DNA of 64,000 nt, from assembly GCF_014200305.1 (NCBI RefSeq), contig NZ_JACHBL010000001.1, forward strand, positions 2,232,001-2,296,000, in the 5' to 3' direction. The position numbers were made by a program, and so were the translations under genes. The notes under the pieces were generated by a model, which searched no databases, was not told the origin of the DNA, and saw only the letters and a program-made list of their open reading frames with translations. Source of the stretch: Neomicrococcus lactis (GTDB lineage Bacteria; Actinomycetota; Actinomycetes; Actinomycetales; Micrococcaceae). This document shows, in pieces, positions 41,320 through 50,352 of this stretch (positions are counted from its first letter, which is position 1; each line of letters begins with the position of its first letter).

Positions 41320-41955
41320 CTAGGACGCGTACTCACGCATTCCATCAAGCAACCAGCCGGCGATGTGCACGGTGAAGGATGCGCGTGGAATGACCTGCCA
41401 GGTGTTCTCTTCCGTGCGGGAGAGAATGATGCCCGTGTTTTCAAGCAACGTCTGGACGGTGTGGCCAACAGGGAAGGCAGAATCGTGAAGATCCAGCTGG
41501 ATGGTCTTCTCGAGAACTTCGCGAGAAGACTCACCGGAGAGCTCCAAGATGGTGCGGTTGGCGGAGAGTTCCACCACCTGACCGGACAAAGAACCCAGTG
41601 CAGCTTCCAAGCGAGAGAACAACAGTTCCTCGCCAGGAGCGGCATCAGGCGCAATGACCAAGAACTCGTCAGGGGAAAGCCACACTACGGAACCTCCCGA
41701 AGGAAGAGCCACGCGAGAGCCCACGGTGGTGGGCAAAGCGGCACCGAGGACGCCTTCGAAAGCCGAACGAGCGTCGTCGTTCGCGGCACGAAGACCCACC
41801 TGCTGCGAGAAAGGCACCTCCTTGAGCGCCACGGCTGCAGAGGAACCCGCAACCATGCGGTCCGCCAAGTGAGCGGCGGGGCTCACTCGGTAAGCGAGAA
41901 CATCAGCGGACGGTTGTACTTGATGCGGGGCGAGGGAAACGGTTTCAGCCGTCAC
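41320..41955 (-). CDS. soxG: sarcosine oxidase gamma subunit
   Basis: A 211-residue GcvT-like subunit of heterotetrameric sarcosine oxidase. Family features are LSPDEFLVIAP, the LSGQVVELSANRTILELSG segment and FPVGHTVQTLLENTGIILSRTEEN. The GTG at 41955 has AGGAG 8 bases upstream and overlaps the soxA stop by 11 bases, consistent with coupling; longer in-frame starts would intrude into soxA. The gamma subunit is structural and completes the complex. Last gene of the operon, followed by a strong terminator. Confidence 0.92.
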   Translation of the reverse strand: MTAETVSLAPHQVQPSADVLAYRVSPAAHLADRMVAGSSAAVALKEVPFSQQVGLRAANDDARSAFEGVLGAALPTTVGSRVALPSGGSVVWLSPDEFLVIAPDAAPGEELLFSRLEAALGSLSGQVVELSANRTILELSGESSREVLEKTIQLDLHDSAFPVGHTVQTLLENTGIILSRTEENTWQVIPRASFTVHIAGWLLDGMREYAS

Positions 41956-44857
41956 GGCGAGCTCCTTCAGGATCGAAGAGTACGGTGTTGCCAACTTCGA
42001 CGTCTGCGAAGCGGCCTTCGAACGAGGCCACCAATTGGGTGCCAATCAGGTTGAGCCCGTCCTTGAGAAGCGCGAGGCCGAACGAGCGGCCCAGTGCTTG
42101 GGAGTGGTAAGAAGAGGTCACGTGGCCCACCATCGGGATCGGCGCGGACGGGAGGCCCGTGCCGTCGTAGTCGCCGAGGTCTTCCTTGCGGACAATCTGC
42201 GTGCCTTCCGGCAAGCGGAGAGACTTGTCCAGTGGCAGCACGGAAACGAGCTGTTTGCGGACGGTGTCCGTGTGGGAGAGGCGAGAGAAGGAACGCTTTC
42301 CAACGAATTCCTTGTTCTTGCCAACAATCCAATCCATGTTGAGGTCCTGAGGCGTGACGGTGCCGTCCGTGTCTTGGCCAACAATCGGGTAAGCCTTTTC
42401 AGCGCGCAGCACGTGCATGGTCTCGGTGCCGTAAGGGGTGATGTTGAATTCCTCGCCTGCTGCGAAGATGTCTTCCCACACCTTGAGGCCGTAGGCCGTT
42501 GGCACGTTGACTTCGAAGGCGAGTTCGCCGGAGAAGGTGATGCGGCAAATGCGGGCTGGGATGCCGTTTGCCAGCACGGTCTCCTTGAACTCCATGAAGC
42601 CGAAGCCTTCCTTGGAGACGTCCAGATCCGGTGCCACCTTCGCGATGACGTCGCGGGACTTCGGGCCCACCACGGCCGTGGTTGCCCACTGCTCCGTGAC
42701 GGATGAGAAGAAGACATCCAACTCTGGCCACTCGGTCTGGGACCATTCCTCGAGCCAGTCCAGCACCTTCGCGGCGCCGCCCGTGGTGGTGGTCATGAAG
42801 AAGCGGTCCTCGGCCAAGCGGAGGGTGACGCCGTCATCAAAGACCATGCCGTCAGGGGAGCACATGATGCCGTAACGGCCCTTGCCTACTGGCAACTTGA
42901 GGAACGGGTTGGTGTACATGCGGTTGAGGAATTCAGCCGCATCCTTGCCGCGGATCTCAATCTTGCCGAGCGTGGAGGCGTCCATCATGGCCACGGATTC
43001 GCGAGCGGCGATGCATTCGCGCGCCACTGCCTGATCCATGTCCTCGGACCCCTGAGGGTAGAACCACGGGCGCTTCCACTGTCCCACGTCCTCGAACTTC
43101 GCGCCGTGTGCCACGTGCCACGAGTGAGCGGCGGTGGTGCGGGCTGGATCGTAGAGCTCGCCAATGCTGCGGCCGGCGAGGGCCGCGAATGCCACTGGCG
43201 TGAAAGGTGCGCGGAAGGTGGTGGTGCCGAAGAGGCCCGGTGCCACTGGCTTTGGTTTGGCTTCTACTGCCTCGCCGCCGTCGTTGATGGAGCCGGATTC
43301 GGCGCCGCCCGTGGAGTCCTGACCTGGCTGGCCGCCGGCGATCGCGCGAGCGTCCTCGCCCTTGAGCAAACGAGTCAGGATACCGATGGTGTTAACGCCA
43401 CCGATCTTGCCCTGATCCACACCCGTAGAAATCGAGGTGTAACGCTTGACGTGCTCAACAGAGAGCATGCCAGCGCCCGTTGCGCGCAGAATATCCTTCG
43501 CCGTGTTGTCACGCTGCGGATCCACGAAGTGCTGATCCCATTCACCGCTTGGTGAGGCGACGGTCCACAGTTGCAGGGTGGTTCCGGCAATGCGGGCACG
43601 TTCTTCAATAGAGGACGACGACGCAGCTCCCGTCTCGCCCACAGCCTTACCTTCTGCGATGCTCGCTTCGAGCGAGTAGGTTCCGTTGACAGCGCCGGCG
43701 AGGGTTTGGTTCTTGACGGTGGGCTCAGGGATGAAGCCTGCGAGCTCGTTGTTCCAGTGCATGACGCCCTGGCGCTGGCTGTGCAGGTTCACCGTTGGGC
43801 TCCAGCCGCCGGAGACAGCAACGAGGTCAGCTGCAACTTCGCGAACGTCGCCCGTGATGTCGCCGAGTTCGTTGATTGGGGCAATGCTGACGCCCGTGAC
43901 GCGGTTGCCGTCAGACTTGACGTCCACGACGGCTTCGCCTTCGCGAGCGTCAACCACGGTGACCGTAGCGCCCGCGGACTCGAGAGCCTTGCCGGTTGCC
44001 TGAGCGGAATCGTTGGTGGTGAAGACTACCGCGTTCTTGCCCGGGAGGACGCCGTAGCGGTTGATGTAGGTGCGCACTGCGGAAGCGAGCATGACGCCGG
44101 GGACATCATTGTTCGCGAACACAATCTGGCGTTCCATGGCACCCACGGCGAGCACCACGCGCTTGGCGGTGATGTGCCACAAGCGCTGGCGGGAAGCGTT
44201 CGGGTTCTGGGAAACGCGCTTTTCCAGTGCGATCACGAAGTTGTTGTCATAAGAGCCGAAAGCCGACGTGCGGGTCAGCACCGTGACGTTTGCGGCTGCT
44301 TCAAGTTCAGCAGAAACGGTTGCAAGATAGTCAGCGGCGGACTGGCCGTTGACGGTCTCATCAGCGTTAGCCGAGAGGAGATCGCCACCGAGGGCGAAGT
44401 CCTGCTCCAGAAGCATAACGCGCTGGCCGGTCTTGGCGGCTGCGCTCGCAGCTGCCAGACCTGCAGGACCGGCGCCGATGACCAGGACGTCGGTGAAGAC
44501 GTGCTTCTTGTCATATTCAGCCGTGTCTTTGCGCTGGTCCAGATCGCCGAGGCCATCCTGGAAGACCAGCTCCATGCCGTCCTTGAGCTCCAGCGAGGTG
44601 GCGGGAAGCATGGATTCGTTGTGCTCGCCCTTGACCATGACGAAGGCGTTTGGCTCTTCGACGCCAGCGGACAAGACGCCACGGGGGCGGCCCAAGTAGA
44701 TCGAGTTGCCAACTCGAACCTGGCCGGAAGCGAGGAATGCGGAAGCTACGGTGTCACCCTCGAAGCCCGTGAATGGCTGGCCGTCGATGGTGAAGGAGAG
44801 GGATGCGTCGCGGTTGACAACGCCGCCGCTTGCCAAGCGGTTGTTCTGAGCTGTCAT
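41945..44857 (-). CDS. soxA: sarcosine oxidase alpha subunit
   Basis: A 970-residue subunit that carries NAD+ and the tetrahydrofolate-binding half. An N-terminal ferredoxin-like part (DASLSFTIDGQPFTGFEGDT) precedes the dinucleotide fold (VIGAGPAGLAAASAAAKTG, residues about 125-145). From about residue 590 it is a GcvT/aminomethyltransferase-type domain (DASTLGKIEIRGKDAAEFL; SPDGMVFDDGVTLRL). It binds the methylene group released from sarcosine and transfers it to tetrahydrofolate. The linker near residues 415-425 (GAASSSSIEER) is encoded by a TACGACG-like copy (43614-43630). 1 base from soxD. Confidence 0.96.
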   Translation of the reverse strand: MTAQNNRLASGGVVNRDASLSFTIDGQPFTGFEGDTVASAFLASGQVRVGNSIYLGRPRGVLSAGVEEPNAFVMVKGEHNESMLPATSLELKDGMELVFQDGLGDLDQRKDTAEYDKKHVFTDVLVIGAGPAGLAAASAAAKTGQRVMLLEQDFALGGDLLSANADETVNGQSAADYLATVSAELEAAANVTVLTRTSAFGSYDNNFVIALEKRVSQNPNASRQRLWHITAKRVVLAVGAMERQIVFANNDVPGVMLASAVRTYINRYGVLPGKNAVVFTTNDSAQATGKALESAGATVTVVDAREGEAVVDVKSDGNRVTGVSIAPINELGDITGDVREVAADLVAVSGGWSPTVNLHSQRQGVMHWNNELAGFIPEPTVKNQTLAGAVNGTYSLEASIAEGKAVGETGAASSSSIEERARIAGTTLQLWTVASPSGEWDQHFVDPQRDNTAKDILRATGAGMLSVEHVKRYTSISTGVDQGKIGGVNTIGILTRLLKGEDARAIAGGQPGQDSTGGAESGSINDGGEAVEAKPKPVAPGLFGTTTFRAPFTPVAFAALAGRSIGELYDPARTTAAHSWHVAHGAKFEDVGQWKRPWFYPQGSEDMDQAVARECIAARESVAMMDASTLGKIEIRGKDAAEFLNRMYTNPFLKLPVGKGRYGIMCSPDGMVFDDGVTLRLAEDRFFMTTTTGGAAKVLDWLEEWSQTEWPELDVFFSSVTEQWATTAVVGPKSRDVIAKVAPDLDVSKEGFGFMEFKETVLANGIPARICRITFSGELAFEVNVPTAYGLKVWEDIFAAGEEFNITPYGTETMHVLRAEKAYPIVGQDTDGTVTPQDLNMDWIVGKNKEFVGKRSFSRLSHTDTVRKQLVSVLPLDKSLRLPEGTQIVRKEDLGDYDGTGLPSAPIPMVGHVTSSYHSQALGRSFGLALLKDGLNLIGTQLVASFEGRFADVEVGNTVLFDPEGARRDG

Positions 44858-44858
44858 G

Positions 44859-45149
44859 TCAGGCTCCTGCAGGGGTTGAAGTGGGGCGAGGTTCTCCGGC
44901 CTTGTAGACCGCGGAGATCTCGTACGTGCGGGTGTCGCGGATCGCGTTGAACCACTTGCGGCAGCCAGCAGAGTGGCTCCAGCGTTCGGCGTATTCGCCC
45001 TTAGGGTTGTCGCGGTAGAACAGGTACTCGGCCCATTCCTTATCGCTCAAAGCGTGTGGATCCTCGGGGTAGGCGATATGTGCCTGTCCGCCGTAGTGGA
45101 ATTCCGTCTCATTGCGTGGCCCACAAAATGGGCACTCGATGATCAGCAT
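44859..45149 (-). CDS. soxD: sarcosine oxidase delta subunit
   Basis: A 96-residue zinc subunit of sarcosine oxidase. The expected zinc ligands are present: Cys6 and Cys9 (IECPFCGPRNE) with His59 and Cys63 (WSHSAGCRKWF). ALSDKEWAEYLFYRDNPKG is the family core. It sits between soxB (35 bases) and soxA (1 base), as in other Micrococcales and corynebacteria. Confidence 0.95.
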   Translation of the reverse strand: MLIIECPFCGPRNETEFHYGGQAHIAYPEDPHALSDKEWAEYLFYRDNPKGEYAERWSHSAGCRKWFNAIRDTRTYEISAVYKAGEPRPTSTPAGA

Positions 45150-45184
45150 GATTGCTCCTGTTAATCCTTAGTCAGTGACCACTA

Positions 45185-46405
45185 TTAGTGGGCAACGGCT
45201 GCTGCGCCGTGCTCGTCGATGAGGTTGCCGGTTTCGAAACGCTCCAGGCCGAACGCGGAGTTCGTCTCGTGAGCAGAATCGTTTGCAATGGTGTGCGCGT
45301 ACGCCCAACCAGCGCCCGGGACGCCCTTGAAGCCGCCCGTACCCCAACCACAGTTGATGTACATGTTGTCGATCGGCGTCTTGCCCATGATTGGCGAAGC
45401 GTCCATGGTGACGTCCACAATGCCGCCCCACGTGCGGAGCAAGTGAGCACGAGAGAAAGCTGGGAAGAGTTCCACAGCAGCGGACATCTGGTGTTCAATC
45501 ACGTGGAAGGAACCACGCTGACCATAGCCGTTGAACGTGTCAACGCCTGCACCCATCACGAGTTCGCCCTTGTGAGCCTGAGAAACGTAGACGTGCACGT
45601 GGTTGGACATCACCACCGTTGGGTGGATGATTTCGTGCAGCTCGGAGACCAAAGCCTGGAGCGGGTGAGACTGGATCGGCACGCGGAAGCCCGCCATGTC
45701 AGCCAATACCGAGGTGTGGCCGGCGGCGCACAGCGCTACCTTGCCAGCGTTGATGTTTCCGCGCGTGGTCTTAACGCCGGTGACCTTGTCGCCATCCTTG
45801 ATGAAGCCGGTGACTTCGCAGTTCTGGATGAGGTCCACGCCGAGCTCGGAAGCGCGGCGAGCGTAGCCCCAAGCCACCCAGTCGTGCTTCGCGATACCAG
45901 CGCGTGGCTGGTAGGTGGCGCCCATGACGGGGTAGCGGATGTCGTCGTTGATGTTGATGATCGGGCAGAGTTCCTTGACCTGCTTGGGGTCAATCCACTC
46001 GGCGTCCACACCGTTGAGGCGGTTGGCCTCCACGCGGCGCACGGAGTCGCGCACGTCCTGAAGGGTGTGGGCTAAGTTCATCACGCCGCGCTGGGAGAAG
46101 AACATGTTGTAGCCGAGTTCTTCTTCGAGACCTTCCCACAACTTGAGGGAGTGCTCGTAGATCGCTGCGGATTCGTCCCACAGGTAGTTGGAGCGGATGA
46201 TGGTGGTGTTTCGGGCCATGTTGCCGCCGGCGAGCCAACCCTTTTCCAGGACGGCAATGTTGGTGATGCCGTGGTTCTTGGCCAGGTAGTAAGCAGTCGC
46301 GAGACCGTGTCCGCCGCCACCGATGATGATGACGTCGTAGCTGTCCTTCGGCTCAGGGTTGCTCCACAAGAAGTCCGGGTGTTCCGGAAGATGACGCTGG
46401 TCCAT
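45185..46405 (-). CDS. soxB: sarcosine oxidase beta subunit
   Basis: A 406-residue flavoprotein of the DAO family that oxidises sarcosine and passes electrons to oxygen, giving H2O2. FAD site [21 protein letters not shown] (residues 24-44), the [13 protein letters not shown] segment typical of the beta subunit that binds FMN at the alpha/beta interface, and the C-terminal [18 protein letters not shown]. Start 46405 is 2 bases after the glyA stop with AAAGG upstream. Operon order glyA-soxB-soxD-soxA-soxG. Confidence 0.96.
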   Translation of the reverse strand: MDQRHLPEHPDFLWSNPEPKDSYDVIIIGGGGHGLATAYYLAKNHGITNIAVLEKGWLAGGNMARNTTIIRSNYLWDESAAIYEHSLKLWEGLEEELGYNMFFSQRGVMNLAHTLQDVRDSVRRVEANRLNGVDAEWIDPKQVKELCPIININDDIRYPVMGATYQPRAGIAKHDWVAWGYARRASELGVDLIQNCEVTGFIKDGDKVTGVKTTRGNINAGKVALCAAGHTSVLADMAGFRVPIQSHPLQALVSELHEIIHPTVVMSNHVHVYVSQAHKGELVMGAGVDTFNGYGQRGSFHVIEHQMSAAVELFPAFSRAHLLRTWGGIVDVTMDASPIMGKTPIDNMYINCGWGTGGFKGVPGAGWAYAHTIANDSAHETNSAFGLERFETGNLIDEHGAAAVAH

Positions 46406-46407
46406 CT

Positions 46408-47781
46408 TTAGCCTTTCGTGAGATGTGGGTACAGAGGGAAACGCTGAGCGAGTTCGCGCACGCGGGTACGAAGAGATTCGAGATCGTTCGTCGCGTCGCT
46501 AGCGGCATTGCCGTTGTCTTCGTTGGCGGCGGCGCGCTGAGCACCAATCACCAATGCTTGGGCAATGATGTCGGCGACTTCACTGAAAGCGTCGTCGTCG
46601 AAACCACGGGTTGCAAGCGCCGGCGTACCGATGCGCAATCCCGAGGAAACCATAGGTGGACGGGGATCGAACGGCACCGCGTTGCGGTTGACCGTGATGC
46701 CAACCTCATGCAAGAGGTCTTCGCCCTGCTGTCCGTCAAGCGCGGAGTGGCGCAAGTCCACCAAGTTCAAGTGCACATCCGTGCCTCCGGTGAGCACGGA
46801 GATGCCGGCATCTTGGACATCCTGCTGGCTCAAGCGCTCAGCGAGAATCTTGGAGCCGCGCAACGTGCGCTCCTGGCGATCCTTGAAGCCGTCGCTCAAG
46901 GCAACGCCGAAGGCCACAGCCTTTGCAGCGATCACGTGCTCAAGCGGGCCACCCTGCTGGCCTGGGAATACGGCCGAGTTGATCTTCTTAGCGATGTCAG
47001 CATCATTCGTGAGGATCACGCCGCCACGAGGACCGCCGAGGGTCTTGTGGGTTGTGGTAGAAGTAACGTGTGCGTGAGGCACTGGGTTGGGGTGCAAGCC
47101 GGCAGCAACAAGACCTGCGAAGTGGGACATATCCACCATGAGGTAGGCGCCTACTGAGTCAGCGATTTCGCGGAAGCGAGCGAAGTCCAACTGGCGTGGG
47201 TATGCGGACCAGCCGGCGATGATGAGCTTTGGCTGGCTCTCCTGGGCGATGCGCTCTACTTCGTCCATATCAATGACGTGGGTATCTTCGCTCACGCCGT
47301 ATGCAGCAACGTTGTACAAACGTCCGGAGAAGTTGATCTTCATGCCGTGCGTCAAGTGACCGCCGTGTGCCAAGTTGAGGCCCAAGATGGTGTCGCCTGG
47401 CTTGATGAGCGCGTGCATGACAGATGCGTTAGCCTGCGCTCCGGAGTGTGGCTGAACGTTAGCGAACTCAGCGCCGAAGAGCTGCTTCAAACGCTCGATA
47501 GCAATGGTTTCAACCTGGTCTACGTATTCGCAGCCACCGTAGTAGCGCTTGCCCGGGTACCCTTCGGCGTACTTGTTAGTCAGAACGCTTCCTTGCGCCT
47601 GCATCACGGCAACGGGTGCGAAATTTTCCGAGGCGATCATTTCCAGGGTGTCTTGCTGGCGCTTGAGTTCGAGGTCGATCAGCTCAGAAATCTGTGGATC
47701 AAGCTGAACGAGGTCTTCATTGAGCACGTTGGCCAGAGTCGCGGTGTTGCTCTCGGCCCGTTCGGTGAACTGCTGGGTCAT
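46408..47781 (-). CDS. glyA: serine hydroxymethyltransferase
   Basis: A 457-residue PLP enzyme joining glycine and 5,10-methylene-tetrahydrofolate to serine. Signature [19 protein letters not shown] holds the PLP lysine; [37 protein letters not shown] and [14 protein letters not shown] are canonical. It heads the sox operon, so it should consume both products of sarcosine oxidation (glycine and the C1 unit). The C-terminal 40 residues are longer than usual ([18 protein letters not shown] insert). Probably a catabolic paralogue; a housekeeping copy may exist elsewhere. Confidence 0.95.
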   Translation of the reverse strand: MTQQFTERAESNTATLANVLNEDLVQLDPQISELIDLELKRQQDTLEMIASENFAPVAVMQAQGSVLTNKYAEGYPGKRYYGGCEYVDQVETIAIERLKQLFGAEFANVQPHSGAQANASVMHALIKPGDTILGLNLAHGGHLTHGMKINFSGRLYNVAAYGVSEDTHVIDMDEVERIAQESQPKLIIAGWSAYPRQLDFARFREIADSVGAYLMVDMSHFAGLVAAGLHPNPVPHAHVTSTTTHKTLGGPRGGVILTNDADIAKKINSAVFPGQQGGPLEHVIAAKAVAFGVALSDGFKDRQERTLRGSKILAERLSQQDVQDAGISVLTGGTDVHLNLVDLRHSALDGQQGEDLLHEVGITVNRNAVPFDPRPPMVSSGLRIGTPALATRGFDDDAFSEVADIIAQALVIGAQRAAANEDNGNAASDATNDLESLRTRVRELAQRFPLYPHLTKG

Positions 47782-47844
47782 GAGTTTTCCCTTTGATCGT
47801 GGTGGAAATTTAGGGGATAGTCACGTCGACGATTCGTCGTCAAC

Positions 47845-47894
47845 TGATATATCAACTGTGAGATAATAGTATGGTGGAGGTCACACTGGGTCAA
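47845..47894 (-). promoter_or_regulatory. glyA-sox promoter with palindromic operator
   Basis: On the - strand, TTGACC (47889-47894), 17 bases, TACTAT (47866-47871). The start point would be near 47859, and TGATATATCA, a perfect 10-base palindrome, lies just downstream at 47845-47854. That is a classic roadblock position. FCD-type GntR proteins often bind such TGATATATCA-like sites, and one is encoded divergently next door. Confidence 0.65.
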
Positions 47895-47918
47895 TACCCG
47901 ATGTGCCGAAACTGAAAT

Positions 47919-47974
47919 ATGACGACGCTCACACACGAAAGCTGCGGCCGGAAAGCGAGCCAGCGTCGTCGTAA
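47919..47974. repeat. inverted pair of TACGACG-type motifs
   Basis: GACGACGCT (47921-47929) and AGCGTCGTC (47962-47970) face each other across 32 bases in the leader region of the GntR gene; the right arm is a TACGACGACG copy on the - strand. Confidence 0.5.
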
Positions 47975-48036
47975 TTGACGGTGGGGTAACCCTTGAAACT
48001 ACTGGCAACGAGAAACGAAGTGGGGAGGGATTTTCT

Positions 48037-48696
48037 ATGAATTCCACCGAAGAAACGGGTGGGTATGTGTCGCTAGCTGAGCGTGCCTACGAGATCTTGC
48101 GGGACCGACTCGTCATGCTGGAAATTCCTCCAGGCGCACCCATCAACGAGGGTGCGCTCGCGGCGGAGTTGGGGATTGGGCGCACGCCTATTCGAGAGTC
48201 TTTGAAGAAACTCGAAGTTGATCACTTGGTAGTGTCCTATCCGCGGCGCGGCACCTTCGCTACCGCTGTGGACATCAAAGACCTCGCCTCCATTTCAGAT
48301 GTGCGCCGCGCGTTGGAACCGTTGGCCGCAGCTCGGGCCGCAACCAACGCGCCGTCCGCAATCCGTCAGAAGCTACTGGAGAAAGCGGAACAGATCGAAT
48401 CCCTAGATGTTGACGCGATGTCCAACCGCGATCTTCTCGAATATGACCTCGCCGTGCATCGGCTCATCTACAGCGCCGTGGACAATCCGCATATGGAAGA
48501 GCCGCTCGTGCGCTTGGACAATCTAGTGACACGCATCTGGGTGATGGTCTTTGACCGATTGCCGTCGGTGGGAGAGCACGTTCGAGAGCACTCAACGTTG
48601 CTTCGCACCATTGTGGCCGGCGACGCAGATAAGGCTGAGCAGCTTGTCCGGGATCACGTGCAAAATTTCGAAATGGCGATGCGCAGGGCGCTTTAG
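48037..48696 (+). CDS. GntR-family (FCD) transcriptional regulator
   Basis: A 219-residue regulator: winged helix at residues 10-75 (RAYEILRDRLVMLEIPPGA, LGIGRTPIRESLKKLEVD) and a C-terminal FCD helical effector domain (RRALEPLAAARAAT, DLAVHRLIYSAVDNPHMEE, HSTLLRTIVAGD). It is transcribed away from glyA-sox, and the intervening promoter has a palindrome typical for this subfamily, so it probably represses the sox operon and responds to sarcosine, glycine or another pathway intermediate. Convergent with the PucR gene. Confidence 0.9.
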   Translation: MNSTEETGGYVSLAERAYEILRDRLVMLEIPPGAPINEGALAAELGIGRTPIRESLKKLEVDHLVVSYPRRGTFATAVDIKDLASISDVRRALEPLAAARAATNAPSAIRQKLLEKAEQIESLDVDAMSNRDLLEYDLAVHRLIYSAVDNPHMEEPLVRLDNLVTRIWVMVFDRLPSVGEHVREHSTLLRTIVAGDADKAEQLVRDHVQNFEMAMRRAL

Positions 48697-48718
48697 TTCT
48701 TAGTCACGCAGCAATTCG

Positions 48719-50224
48719 CTAAAGGTTTGTTCGCTGTTGAAACATCCGCACGGCCATGTGTAGCCCTAGCAAATCCGCGTCATGCCGGGGATCGCCTTCG
48801 AGAAGTTCGAAAATCTTGGCGAGGCGCTTGTGCATGGTTTGCCGTTCGATGTGGAGAAGCGCCGCAGTTTCCGTGGTGTTGCAAGCGCAGTCGAGCCACA
48901 TGGCAAGAGTCTCGATGAGTTGAGTTCCATGCTTTTCATCCCAGAGCCGCAAGGGCTCGATCTGGGCGTGAAGGAATCCGCGAGAGAAGTACTGGTTTTC
49001 CAGATGCTGAAGGGCGCGCACTGAATAGTGACTCATGGCGTCTAGGAGGCCGGCATTGCTAAAGCTCTCGTCATCGAGGATTGCTAATGCGTCCACGTAG
49101 GACAAGTGAGCGAAAGTCTGATTCCAGCTCAAGGACCCCACGACGGCGCGCGAGGGAATCTTGGTTGCGATTGCATTCAATGTGGCGGCGAACTTTTCGC
49201 GAGCTGCACGTGTCCCCTCTGCGGGTAGAGCAAAAACGCCAATCAAGTCAGTGCCGACGCTATCCATGGCCCCGTGTCCTAGTACTTTGCGGACGGCCGT
49301 GTAGAGGCTGGTGTTGAGCATTCCCGTGTTGAACGGCCGCACCACAAAAGTGATGAATGGTCCCACTGGAACGTTTGCGCGGCCCCACAAACTCGCGAGC
49401 GTGGCGTAAAGCGCGTCGTCAATGATGGCGCGAATAAGGCGTTGCTCCGCCGCGTGCGACGGCGAGGGGCGCAGCAAGTGCGCAAGCGCAATCGAGAGAA
49501 CTTCAGCCGTCCTGGAGGCTGCGGATTGGAGTAGTTCAACAGGTTGCGTAGTGGCGGTGAGTTCCAGTCTTGCGGTGATATTTCCGGCAATGACGACGAC
49601 GGCGTCCGCGCGCCGTAGTTCTTTGATCGCCCCATCCGTGGTGCCGGCACCGATCCTCGATGATGATTGGGCGAGGATTTCTCCCGAGTGGTCGTAGAGA
49701 ACTGCATCTGACTTGAGGGTTTGAGCAATGACATCCATGATGAGGGTCAGGTCGGGGTGGAGGGAACTGGAAATGAGCTCAGAGAGTTTCCGGGAGAGCT
49801 CATCCACCACCACGTGCATGCGGGCTTGCTTATTCACAATCATGGAGTTGATGTGTTCGGCGATATCCACGAAAGGTGCTGCCGCGCGCAGTTCCAGAAG
49901 GGAAACGTGTGCCTGGTGTGCTGATTCCACTAAGCGCGTGCGTGCGCTTTCCGTCCAATTCACCGTTTCCACGGCGACAGCAGCGATGCCCCGTTTTGCG
50001 AGCGAGTGCAGGTAATTGCTGAGCGCCTCCGCGGATGCCTTGCGAATAGCGGTGCCCGCTGTGAGTAGGAGTTCGCCTCCATGGAGTAGCTCGGCGATAT
50101 CCGCTACTTCGGAGGAGTGCACCCATCGGATCTCAATCTCAGCGAGTTCTTGGGTCGACATGGAATGGAGTGGATGGGCTGCTTCAAAAGCGGGCCAATT
50201 GAGCACATCAACAAGAGAGATCAC
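48719..50224 (-). CDS. PucR-family transcriptional regulator
   Basis: A 501-residue protein: an N-terminal PucR domain (residues about 10-125, VDVLNWPAFEAAHPL to the segment ELLHGGELLLTAG), a central effector region, and a C-terminal PucR-type helix-turn-helix (WLDCACNTTETAALLHIERQTMHKRLAKI, about residues 435-465). PucR proteins regulate purine and other nitrogen catabolic genes. It is divergent from the NCS1 permease-creatininase pair, so it is the likely activator of creatinine uptake and hydrolysis. Confidence 0.9.
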   Translation of the reverse strand: MISLVDVLNWPAFEAAHPLHSMSTQELAEIEIRWVHSSEVADIAELLHGGELLLTAGTAIRKASAEALSNYLHSLAKRGIAAVAVETVNWTESARTRLVESAHQAHVSLLELRAAAPFVDIAEHINSMIVNKQARMHVVVDELSRKLSELISSSLHPDLTLIMDVIAQTLKSDAVLYDHSGEILAQSSSRIGAGTTDGAIKELRRADAVVVIAGNITARLELTATTQPVELLQSAASRTAEVLSIALAHLLRPSPSHAAEQRLIRAIIDDALYATLASLWGRANVPVGPFITFVVRPFNTGMLNTSLYTAVRKVLGHGAMDSVGTDLIGVFALPAEGTRAAREKFAATLNAIATKIPSRAVVGSLSWNQTFAHLSYVDALAILDDESFSNAGLLDAMSHYSVRALQHLENQYFSRGFLHAQIEPLRLWDEKHGTQLIETLAMWLDCACNTTETAALLHIERQTMHKRLAKIFELLEGDPRHDADLLGLHMAVRMFQQRTNL

Positions 50225-50253
50225 GGTACTGAGGTTACTTTCTGTCTACTGTT

Positions 50254-50269
50254 ATTGCTCTAACAATAG
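50254..50269. promoter_or_regulatory. short inverted repeat in the pucR/permease intergenic region
   Basis: TATTG-CTCTAA-CAATA is a 5+6+5 inverted repeat between the divergent PucR and permease genes, 30 bases from the PucR start. It is a weak operator candidate for the PucR protein. Confidence 0.3.
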
Positions 50270-50352
50270 GCTAAATGTATATAGAGTGTGGGGTGCGTCA
50301 CTCACTAGTCTCGAAGAGTCATCCCCTTACCTCCCACGCGAAATGAGTCAAT

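Noticed and set aside
47782-47860. Glycine riboswitch before glyA
   Set aside because: The expected leader is under 80 bases and lacks the conserved glycine-aptamer core; a DNA operator explains the control better.
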